A stretch of 56,862 bases of DNA from Bradyrhizobium sp. LTSP885 (GTDB lineage: Bacteria > Pseudomonadota > Alphaproteobacteria > Rhizobiales > Xanthobacteraceae): positions 1-56,862 of the forward strand of contig NZ_JYMT01000014.1 in assembly GCF_000938305.1 (NCBI RefSeq). The letters are read 5' to 3'. The first letter of the stretch is position 1. Each line of letters begins with the position of its first letter. This document shows, piece after piece, positions 1-9,700 of the stretch. Under the pieces are notes generated by a model that saw only the letters and a program-made list of their open reading frames with translations, was not told the origin of the DNA and did not search any database. The translations under genes and the position numbers were made by a program.

Positions 1-1301
1 TTACGTCTGGGAGGCTCGCGCAGATGTCGTTGGAGAGCGAGGCTGGCTCTGCGCAGACGCGCGATTGTGGGCTGGGGAATGATGGCTTGGAGCAGGGAGG
101 CGATGAGCTGACGGAGCAGGCGCCATGCTGCAGGTCTGGTTAGGCGGCTTCGGCCAAGCGGGGAGAGTCCTCGAGTTCGTCGACAAGCGGCTCGAGCAGA
201 AGAATGATCAGCAGGTGAGCGAGGATATGGGGTCTGGCAGACCGCTCGTCAGTTCCTGGAGGTCCTTTCAAGCCAATCAGGCTCTTCAGCCGCTTGAAGC
301 CGAGTTCGATCCGCCATCGCAGCCGGTAAAGGGCAAGCAGATCAGCGGTTGTGAAGTCCTCGGGCTTGAGCGAGGTCACCAGGATCACCCAATCCGCAGC
401 ATCAAGCGTTTGCCTGGAGAGACGATGGCCTCCCTTCTGAGCCGTCCTGCGTGCCTTGCGCCGTGCAGCCTGAGCCGCATCTGCAGGTTTCTTGACGGCA
501 ACCAAACGCACAGCAAGCGGTGCTCCACCAGACTTGCGTTTTACCCAGATCGGCCGGTCGATGATGCCGCGTGCCGCGGCCTTGCGCAGTTCGGCGACGA
601 GATCGATCAGATTGCCTTTGCGATCCAGCCAACAAGCGCTCTTCCAGCCCGAGCGGATCACGAAGTCCGCACCGGCCTCGACCAGATACGCCATGCGCTC
701 CGGCTGCAGATAGGCGCGGTCGGCAAGACGGATCTCGCCGGCAATCAGCGGGATCCGGTCCAGCGTCTCGCCCGCGCGTTCGTCGGTCAGCTCGAAGTGA
801 CCAAAACGTTCTTGCGGAAGATCGAACGCACTGTGGATGCGCCACACCGCATTCTTCTGCCTGCCGCCGGTTCCAGCTTTTGGGACCGTCGTGGCGTCAA
901 CGATGCGGATCAGTCGACCGCGGCTTGCCTTCGGCGCACCGCTCGCAAGTGCCCGGCCTATCAGCTGTGCAAGCCAATCCCCGGACTGACGCAGCCGGTA
1001 TAACAGAGCCACGTTGGAGATATCGACAAGGCCCACCGAAGTCGCCCATGCCGCCGTCAACCGCAGACCTCTCGTGCCCAGGCAATACGCAAGGATCAGC
1101 CGCAGCAGATCGACTGCATTGCTGATCTCGCGCGGGCGAACAAACGCCTTCGTCTCCCGCGCGCCAGCCTCCAGAGCCTCAGCTCCGCCCAGCCGCGAAA
1201 CAACACGCGCCCAGTCTTCGTTCACAAGCGATTCGTTTCTCATCTCTTCTTGGAATCACACGTAAATCCAACGCGCAAATCCTATTTTAGCGCCTATGGG
1301 C
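1..1301 (-). mobile_element. IS4-family insertion sequence, copy A (left end outside the window)
   Basis: The element carries one IS4-type transposase gene on the minus strand. Its right terminal inverted repeat is visible at about 1282-1301 and reads outward as GCCCATAGGCGCTAAAATAG. It matches the left repeat of copy B (55556-55575) with one mismatch. About 45 bases of the left end, including the left repeat, lie outside the window. Combining both copies gives an element of about 1345 bp. Directly outside the right end the sequence continues GAAAGCCGGGACCC, the distal half of a palindromic repeat arm, so the element sits at the loop of that hairpin. Confidence 0.9.
140..1243 (-). CDS. IS4-family transposase, copy A
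   Basis: This is a DDE transposase of 367 residues in the main frame. The first catalytic Asp lies in RIVDATTVPKAG and the second in LADRAYLQPE. The IS4 signature Y-(2)-R-(3)-E-(6)-K is present in YRLRWRIELGFKRLK, near residues 305-320. The main frame stops at 140-142. The natural C-terminal tail (WRLLRQLIASLLQAI and onward) continues in another frame, equivalent to a 1-nt loss or a -1 shift, and runs out of the window. The N-terminus matches a complete product, with ATG 58 bases inside the right end. Copy B carries the same lesion. The product may be active without the short tail; this cannot be judged from sequence. Confidence 0.9.
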   Translation of the reverse strand: MRNESLVNEDWARVVSRLGGAEALEAGARETKAFVRPREISNAVDLLRLILAYCLGTRGLRLTAAWATSVGLVDISNVALLYRLRQSGDWLAQLIGRALASGAPKASRGRLIRIVDATTVPKAGTGGRQKNAVWRIHSAFDLPQERFGHFELTDERAGETLDRIPLIAGEIRLADRAYLQPERMAYLVEAGADFVIRSGWKSACWLDRKGNLIDLVAELRKAAARGIIDRPIWVKRKSGGAPLAVRLVAVKKPADAAQAARRKARRTAQKGGHRLSRQTLDAADWVILVTSLKPEDFTTADLLALYRLRWRIELGFKRLKSLIGLKGPPGTDERSARPHILAHLLIILLLEPLVDELEDSPRLAEAA

Positions 1302-1420
1302 GAAAGCCGGGACCCATAACCACCGTTGCGCGTGGTTGGCAGAGCTGTGGCCCCAGCATTTTGCAACACGGACACTCGTGGTTATGGGTCCCGGCTCGCG
1401 CTTCGCTTGGCCGGGACGAC
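1301..1420. repeat. Two-hairpin (REPIN-like) repeat, copy 1, left arm interrupted by the IS
   Basis: It begins inside the left hairpin (GAAAGCCGGGACCCATAACC), continues through a degenerate core of about 75 bases and ends with an inverted arm ATGGGTCCCGG...CCGGGACGAC. The same layout occurs at 41076-41198 and 43570-43692, and as a half element at 55486-55555. The outer half of the left arm (expected GTCGTCCCGGC) is absent because the insertion sequence abuts the loop. Confidence 0.8.
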
Positions 1421-1425
1421 GACAG

Positions 1426-3660
1426 CTACTTCGTCAACAGCGCAAACGCGCCGTTCCAGTCGTCGGGCGGCGGCTCCTTCTGGAAAGCGCGGATGCGCGC
1501 CTCGTAGAGGGTGTAGAGATATTGCAGCGAATGCGCCTCGTCGGTCTTGCGGCCGCGCTCGATCGCGGCGAGCGCGCCGTCCCAGTCGCGGCTGCGATAG
1601 CAGGCGAGCATCTCGATCGTCAGGTTGCGCAGCCGCTGGAAACGGCCGGAGCTTGCGACGTCCTCGCGGCCGGCGATCGCATAGATCACCTCCGGCTCCT
1701 TCTTGCCCTTCACCATGATGAAGTCGAGTTCGAGGATCGCGAACTTCTCCTTCACCGCGAGCGCAGTCTTCGACCCCACGATGATCGGGAAGCCGTACTC
1801 CTTGGACTGCCCCTCCAGGCGTGACGCCAGATTGACGCTGTCGCCGAACACCGAATAGTCGAAACGCACGTCGGATCCCATATTGCCGACCACGCAGGTG
1901 CCGGTGTTGAGCCCGACGCCGATATTGAGCGGCACATAGACGTGGCCGCCCTCCTCCGCTTCTTCTGCGCGCTCCTGATTCAATTCGTCAACGCGCTCCA
2001 GCATGTCGAGCGCGGCCTCGCACGCATTAAGGTGGTGATCCCTGTCGTCGAGCGGCGCATTCCAGAACGCCATGATGGCGTCGCCCATATATTTATCGAT
2101 AGTGCCCTTGCGGGACAGGATCGCATTGGAGAGCGGTGTCAGAAAACGATTCATCAGCGCCGTGAGGCCCTGCGGATCGCTTTTGTAGGTCTCCGAGATC
2201 GAGGTGAAGCCGCGCATGTCCGAGAACATGATGGTCATCTCGCGCTCCTCGCCGCCGAGCACGAGCCGTTCCGGCGAATGCGCAAGTTGCTCGACCAGCG
2301 CCGGAGACATGTACTGCACGAACTGCGACCGGATCTGCCGGCGCTGCTGCTGCTCGCGCACAAAGCTGGAGAAGATCAGCGTCAGATAGATCGCCGTGGT
2401 CGACATCAGCGGATAGGTGAAATCGATCAGCAGTCGGTGCTGGCTGTAGAAGTACCAGGAGATGCCGAGCAGCACCGACGCGAACAGGCCGCCGACCGCA
2501 ACCAGCGTCACCGGCCCGAACTTCGGCGCGAAGGCGAGGACCAGCAGCCCCATGATCAGCGCGGCAAAGAATTCAATGCCGATGCCGTAGCCCGGCTGTG
2601 AAATCACATCGCCGGTCAGCACGCTCTCCAGCACCTGGGCATGGACCTCGACCCCGGGCATCGCCGCCGCCACCGGCGTTGTCTTGATGTCGTTGAGCCC
2701 GACCGACGATGTCCCGATCAGCACAAGCTTGCCGGCGATCTTGTCCGGCGCTACGCGCCCTTGCAGTACGTCGATGGCCGAGACATAGATCGAAGGATCG
2801 AGACGCGCATAACGAACCCAGAGCTGGCCGTTGCGGTCGGTCGGGATCGCAAAGCCCTTGACGCCGATGCTCTGGATGCCGGCCTGGTCGGTCTTGATCA
2901 AAATGGTGTCCGAGCCGCTCGCGACCCTGAGGATTTCGAAACTCAACGACGGCATCATCACACCCTGCGCCAGCATGATCATCGGCACGCGCCGGACGAT
3001 GCCGTCGCGCTCCGGCCGGATCGTGAACAGGCCGCGTCCGGCCGCGGCTTCCTCCAGCACCGGCACATTGCGCAGCAGTCCGGGGAATTGGTACATGAAG
3101 GGCTGCGGGTCCTCACCGAGCGTTGCAAGGCCGGTCACAGGAAGTTTCTCGTTGAGATCGGCGCGGACGTTGATGCCTCCGGATTCACCGAGCACCACGC
3201 GCGAGTTGCGGATGGCCTCGGCAAGGATGCTGTCATTGCTCGGTAACTGTCGCAGCCGCGTGCGCATCTCCTCGTCGAGATTGCCGAACGTATCGGCCGC
3301 GATATCCGGGTTGAGGCGGTCCGGCTCGGAGAACACCTCGTCGAATGCGATCACGACGGCGCCGAGCCTGGTGAGATTGGTGACGATGTCGGCGATCCGC
3401 GTCCGTGGCCACGGCCACTGTCCCAACCGGGGATCAGCGAGGCTCCTCTCGTCGATATCCACGATGGTGACAGGCCGCATGGTCTTCTTGCGGGGTTCGA
3501 GCACCTGGAAGGTGTCGAACGTCCTGATGCGCATCTCCTGAACCGGCGGCGGATCCCAGACGCGGAGCGCGGCAACGCCGATCAGCAGCCCCACGCACGC
3601 CAGTCGCGCGTAGCCGAAGCGCCGCGCGAACCATCGTCGTATCGCCCTCAGCCGTCTCAT
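1426..3660 (-). CDS. CHASE2-domain class III adenylate cyclase
   Basis: The 744-residue membrane protein should make cyclic AMP from ATP in response to an extracytoplasmic signal. A transmembrane segment near residues 18-36 precedes a periplasmic CHASE2 domain (about 40-350). Three further membrane segments follow (about 355-430), then a cytoplasmic cyclase domain (about 465-660). Metal-binding Asp residues are visible in FSDMRGF (about 478) and GDAIMAFW (about 526). The adenine-specifying Lys in IDKYMGD and Asp in RFDYSVFGD are both present, as are the Asn and Arg of DSVNLASRLEG, so it should be catalytically intact and ATP-specific. The CHASE2 ligand is unknown. It is transcribed alone, 84 bases downstream of the giant secreted protein and in the same direction, so it could also be read from that promoter. 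Confidence 0.93.
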   Translation of the reverse strand: MRRLRAIRRWFARRFGYARLACVGLLIGVAALRVWDPPPVQEMRIRTFDTFQVLEPRKKTMRPVTIVDIDERSLADPRLGQWPWPRTRIADIVTNLTRLGAVVIAFDEVFSEPDRLNPDIAADTFGNLDEEMRTRLRQLPSNDSILAEAIRNSRVVLGESGGINVRADLNEKLPVTGLATLGEDPQPFMYQFPGLLRNVPVLEEAAAGRGLFTIRPERDGIVRRVPMIMLAQGVMMPSLSFEILRVASGSDTILIKTDQAGIQSIGVKGFAIPTDRNGQLWVRYARLDPSIYVSAIDVLQGRVAPDKIAGKLVLIGTSSVGLNDIKTTPVAAAMPGVEVHAQVLESVLTGDVISQPGYGIGIEFFAALIMGLLVLAFAPKFGPVTLVAVGGLFASVLLGISWYFYSQHRLLIDFTYPLMSTTAIYLTLIFSSFVREQQQRRQIRSQFVQYMSPALVEQLAHSPERLVLGGEEREMTIMFSDMRGFTSISETYKSDPQGLTALMNRFLTPLSNAILSRKGTIDKYMGDAIMAFWNAPLDDRDHHLNACEAALDMLERVDELNQERAEEAEEGGHVYVPLNIGVGLNTGTCVVGNMGSDVRFDYSVFGDSVNLASRLEGQSKEYGFPIIVGSKTALAVKEKFAILELDFIMVKGKKEPEVIYAIAGREDVASSGRFQRLRNLTIEMLACYRSRDWDGALAAIERGRKTDEAHSLQYLYTLYEARIRAFQKEPPPDDWNGAFALLTK

Positions 3661-3744
3661 GTCATTCAGGTATCATGGCGCGGCGGCTTGATCACGTTCT
3701 TGTTTCTGCGAGGCCCGCGAGCGCCGCATGCGTCGGGCAGACGT

Positions 3745-6700
3745 TTAGGCGAAATGGAAGTCGGCGGCGTGTAACTGCGCCTTGGCAACCCCCGACAGGA
3801 TAATCGCATCGCTGGCATCCAGGGTAATGACCGTGTTGCCGTGACCGTCATCCTGCGCCGCGTTCAAGGCTGCCTGCGCATTTGCAAATATTCCGCCACC
3901 GAACTGCAGCGTGTCGGCGGCCGGATGGAAGTTTGTCACCGTGTCGTGGCCGATACCGGTGAAATCGAACGCAAAATTATTGCTCGCGCCGGTGCCGGTC
4001 AGCGTCTGGTTCGAGGCATCGGCAACGATCGTCTGGCTGGTCGTCGGCCCGGGATTAGCCGCGGCCGTGCCGCCTACCGCCGCGACTGCGCCGCCTGCCG
4101 GTGGGTCGACGATGTCGACGCCGCCGCGATGGTCGTCGGAAACCGTCCAGCTCGAGCCCGACAAATCTCCGGCCAGTTTGAACGTCTCGGTTTTGCCGTC
4201 GGACGAGTCCGCTACCGTCAACGTCGTCGTGTTGGATTCGCCGTCATAGCTGTTGCTACCCGTGAAGGCTGTCGTCGTGCCGGCCGAGAAACCGTTGATA
4301 TCAAGCACATTGCCGCTTCCCGTGATCCCGGCGATCTTGCCGCTGAAGCTCTGGGGGTCATCGAGTTGCAGCGTGCCGCTGCTGCCGGCGAACGTGATGG
4401 TCTCGGAATTTTCGCCGGCGATTTCCAACGAAACCATCGCCGGGATGTCCGGGCTGGCGTTGCCCGGGTCGCTGACATGCATCAGGAAGCTCGGCACGGT
4501 GGCGGTGCCGTTCTGGACGAATTCGACATCGTGGGCTGCGATCTGCGCCGTGGTAAAGCCGCCTGATGGCGCCGATACCCAATTGTCGCCGTTGAAAACC
4601 TCGAAATGCCCGCCGGCGACGTCGCTCACCGTATAGGTGAGGTTCGCGTAACCGGGATCGCTGACGTTGAAATCGCTGCTGGACAGCACCGTCGTGCCGC
4701 CCTCGCCGACGGTCAGCACAAAACTGTTGAGGACCGGACCGACTTCAACGGTCGTGGTCACGGTGGGGCTGTGGAGGACATTGTCGTACGCCGCCCATGT
4801 CACCGTGCGGGCGCCGTCGATGGCTCCGGGGGCGAACTGGATCAATTGCAGCGCGGCGTCGAAATCGCTGGACGACGGCGTGCCTGCGATCCCCGACAGG
4901 AAAATCGAAGTTTGATCGGAATGTATGGCGTCGTCGAAATGGTAGTGGATCGTGCCGTCCGAATAGACGAGATCGCCATCGAGGCTCCCGTTGATCGAGA
5001 GCGTATCGCCGTTTTGGACGCCGGACGAAATCCAGACATTGACGCTGCTGACCGTGCCGGTGTCGTCAGTGACGGTGACCGACGGATCCAGCAGGACCGG
5101 CGTTCCCGCAAAGGTGACGGTATTGCCGGCACCGGCGATCACCGGCCCGCCATTGCTATTGCCGCCACCGCCGTTACCGCCGCTCGTGAACTCCGAGCCG
5201 CTAAGATTTTGATATTGCGTCTGGCTGACATTGAGCAGCGTAATGACGTCGCCATTGCCAAAATCCAGAAGGGCATTGCCGTCGGCGTAGCTGACGCTCA
5301 GCGGCGCTGAAAGCCCGTTCAGCTGGATGTGATCGGCTTGGTTCGGATCAAATGTGCCGTTGGCCTGATCGAAATTCGTGATCGTCAGCGCGCCATAGCC
5401 CGCTCCAAACATGAATGTGCTGCCGGCGCCGCCGGTCAGCGTGTCGTGGCTGCCGGCGGGAGCGCCGCCTCCGTCGAAGACATCCTGGCCGGTGCCAGTC
5501 AGCGTATCGGCATGGCCCGCGGAGCCGAAATTGTCGGCCCCTGCGCCGCCGTTGAAAATGTAGGAGTAGTTGCTGGTCAAGGCTTCCACGGCCGTCTTGT
5601 CGCCGGCCGCGGCCTGTTGGACAGCGCTCATCCAGGCCGGAGCGTCGACCGATAGGCCGGAGAAATCCGCCAGCGCCACCGGCGTATCGCCGGTCGCGAA
5701 CTCGTGGAACGAGGTGATGATGCCGCCGGTCACCGCGCCATCGGCGTATGTGAAGCTGGTGCCGTCGACCACGAACTCGTGGTGACTGGCCGGATCGACC
5801 ACTGTGAACGTCGTCGAACTGCCGCCGGACTGCACCGTTCCTGCGCCCATCTCCTTCAGCGGACTGTCGTTCTGGAAATCCAGGCCGTCGGACGTCAGCA
5901 CCGTGATCGTCAGCGTCGGAGTCGCGACCGGCTCCGTGAGCGTCACCGACACCGTCTGGGTGACGGTGCCGCCATGGCCGTCGCTGATCACGACGTCGAA
6001 GGTCTCGATCTTGCTATGCGACGCGATGCCGTCGAGCGCGCTGCGGACGGCCGCGGAACTGGCGTCGTAGGTCCAGGTGAATTCACCGCCGGTTCCGCTG
6101 CCGGTGGTGTCCGAGACCTGGGCAAGCGTCAGGGTTCCGAGCGCGGTGCCGCTGCCGGTATACGTCACGCTCTGGATCGTGTGCGTGTCCAGGAGATCGG
6201 GATCAGCGAAATCGATCGTCCCGTTCGTGGTCAACGTCGTCGGGTCGACCTCGCCGTTATGGACATTGAAAACATCGACGCCGTCGATCCCGGTGTTGCC
6301 GGCAGTCTGAGGCAGGGTCAGCAACGCATTCTGGTTTCCGGACTGCGGCACCTCGTAGTAATGCGAACCGTCGCCTGAGGTATAGCCGATCCGCGCCGGC
6401 GTTCCGCCAAGACCATCAGACCCGCCGCTGGCGCTGCCGGTGGTCCACTGGATCTGGCCGTAGCGGTACTCGATGTCGAAATTGCCGCCGCCCTCGTTGA
6501 TCAGCACGACCTGGAACGAATTCAGCTTGTCGGTGGCCTCCGAATAGTAACCGACGTCGTCCCAGGTGATGGTCATGATGCCGTCGGCCTGGTCGAGGTC
6601 GTAGAAGACCTGACCGTGGCCGCGCGTGTCGACGTCCGCCCAGAACGGCGCCATGATCGGGCTGTCGAAGCCTGCGCCGATCGCCTCCGGCGTGTACGCG

Positions 6701-9700
6701 CTCAGCGGCGAGGAGAAGGTGATGTTGCCGTTGTTGTTGATGTAGAGCGAGGTGTAGTGGTGGCCGAAGAAGTTGATGCCATCAGAGCCGAACACAGAGG
6801 TGATGTCGACGGCGCCGCTGGAGCCGTCGTCGTTCGGGCCCATCGCCAGCGTGCCAAATCCCGTCCCGCTCGGCAGGTTGCTGGCGGCGTCGTTCGAGCC
6901 CGTCGCCAGCGGGCCAAATCCGGTCCCGTTCGGCAGGTTGCTGATCAGTCCGGACGTCGCGAGCTCCGACGCAACCCCTGCGCTCACCGTGCTGTGGCCG
7001 CCGTCCCCGGTGACAAGCGTGATCGATCCCGTCGCGACCGTCCCCTCGGTGATGACGGGTGCGTCATTGCTGCCGGTCACGGTGACGTCGATGACCTGCT
7101 GCGCAGTGCCGTCCACGGAGGCGACGGTCAACTGGTCGTGGACCACCTGTCCGTCCGACAGACCATTCGCGCGTGCGTGATCCAGCGTATAGGTCCATGC
7201 GCCGTCCGCCGAATCGAAAGTGAAATTACCGTAGGCGCCGGCGAGTGCCGCGCTCGCGACCGGCTTGAACGCGGCTTCGCCGGCATCGATGTCGTGCACC
7301 GTCAGCGTCCCGTTCGCCGTAACGGAGGTATCCTCCACCACGTTGCCGGACGCCTGACCCGTGATCGTCGCGGGATCGTTCTGAACACTGAGACTTGCCG
7401 TCGAGGTCGCCGTCAGCGTGCCGTCGGAGGCCGTGTAGTCGAATACGACCTCACCATGGAAGCCGGCCGCCGGCGTGTAGGTCCAGCTGCCGTCACCATT
7501 GTGCACCAGCGTGCCGCCGCCGGTCTTGATCGAGACGTCCGTGATCGACAACGACGAACTGTCGATATCGGCAACGGCCTTCAGCAGCGTGTCAGGCGCG
7601 ATGGTATAGGAACCGTCTCCATGGGCATCCGCGAGCGTCACGGGGCTTGCGACCGGCGCGTCATCGCTGCCGGTCACGGTGACGTCGATGACCTGCTGCG
7701 CAGTGCCGTCCACGGAGGCGACGGTCAACTGCTCGTGGACCACCTGTCCGCCTGACAGGCCATCCGCGCGTGCGTGATCCAGCGTATAAGTCCAGGCGCC
7801 GGTCGTCGCATCGAAAGTGAAGTTGCCGTAGGCGCCGGTGAGTGCCGCGCTCGCGACCGGCATGAATGCGGCTTCGCCGGCATCGATGTCGTGCACCGTC
7901 AGCGTCCCGCTCGCCGTGACCGAGGTATCCTCAACCACGCTGCCGTTTGCTTGCCCGGTAATCGTCGCGGGATCGTTCACAACACTGAGACTTGCCGTCG
8001 AGGCCGCGGTCAGCGTGCCATCGGAGGCCGTGTAGTTGAAGACGACTTCTCCGTGGAACCCGGCCGCCGGCGTGTAGGTCCAACTGCCGTCCTCATTGTG
8101 CACCAACGTGCCGCCGCCCGCCTTGATCGAGACGTTGGTGATCGACAGCGACGGACTGTCGATATCGGCAACCGCCTTCAGCAGCGTGTCCGGCGTGATC
8201 GTATAGGAACCGTCTCCATGGGCATCCGCGAGCGTCACTGGATGCGCGACCGGCGCCACGTCGGCAGGCACAACGACGGGCTGCACAAGGTCTTGCACCG
8301 CCACCGTAACAGGGACGGTCGTGGTGCCGCCGTTGTAGCTCAGCACGATGTTGAAGACCTTGGCGAGGTCGTCGCCATAATGCAGCGCGGCGAAATCGGA
8401 CTTCGCCTCGCTGAAACTCCACTGCACGTTCCCGTTGCTGTCGAAGGCCGCAGTCAGGAGATCGGTCGGATTGCCGGACGCGTCCGTGACGCTGAGCGAA
8501 ACCCCGGTGGTGCCACCGGTGATCTGGATCTCGCCAGACGCCGTCAGATGATCCGGCGAACTCGCCGTTTCCTGGATGATCGCGCCGTGGCCCGACGTCG
8601 GATCGACGAAGTAGACGTTGTTGGCCCCTGACGGGCCGCCCGAGAAGGACGAGTTGCTCGCGAAGGCGAAATAGAGACCGCCCGCGCTGATCGCGACACC
8701 GCCGTCGGACGACGCGTTGCTGCCGGCGCTGACCAGCTTGAAGACAGGATGCGCAGGATCGGTGACGTTGACGACATAGGTGTCGGCGTAATTGTTTGTG
8801 TCGTCCGGCGTGAGCTGCGCCGTGCTGGTGAAGATGATGAAATGGCCGTCCGGGCTGATGACCGGATTGTGGCTGTCGCCGGCCAGCGTCTCGGAGGCAT
8901 TCGCGGTCGTGAACACGACATGGCCGGTGGTGAGATCATACATGCTGATCTCGGTGTGACCGGACGCGGCTTGGGACTGATAGACCACATAGTGGCCGTC
9001 GGCGCTGATGGAGGCCGCGGTGGTGCCGGCACCGGTCGACGTGCTCGCGATCTCGCTGACTACGCCAGTCGACACATTGTAGGTAAAGAGATGACCGGAG
9101 CCGCCAAGTGCCGAGTCCGCGCTCCAGAACGCGATGATGTGGCCGTCGGCACTGATCGCCGGCTTCAGAAGCGCGCCGGTGGCGCCGACCACGGCCGGCG
9201 TAATCGTGCCCTTGGAATTGCCTTGCAGGTCGAGGATGCCGATTCCGCCGTTGGCCAGTTGCACCAGGATCGTGCTGCCGTCGCCGCTGACGGCGGGCGA
9301 AGAACCGGCCGCGATCTCGATCTGCTTGTGAAAGTGCGCCGGATCGGATGGATCGGTACCCCAGACGAAGACATAAGTGTGGGTGCCGTCAGTGCCCTGA
9401 TAGACGACGTAGCGGCCATCCGAGCTGATCGTCTGGCCGGAATAGGTGAAGCCGTCATTGGCCGGCGTCACCTGCGTCGTGGTGCCGGTCGCGCGGTCGT
9501 AGAAATAGATGACGCCGTCGGGGTCGTACACGACGTTGCCCGAGGCGCTCATCACCGGGCCGGTATGATCGATCGCCCCTGTGGTAATCGGGGCCACCGG
9601 TGATGGTGTCACCGGGAAGGGGATCGACGGCAGCGGCACTCCGGTCCCGGCCGGCGTCACCACAAAGGTCGGCGGGCCCGGCGTTGTCCCTGTCGGAATT

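Noticed and set aside
125..1125. Plus-strand ORFs of 292 and 184 codons across the IS transposase (repeated at 55725-56725)
   Set aside because: They are antisense shadows of the transposase gene; no ribosome site, and the product resembles no known protein.
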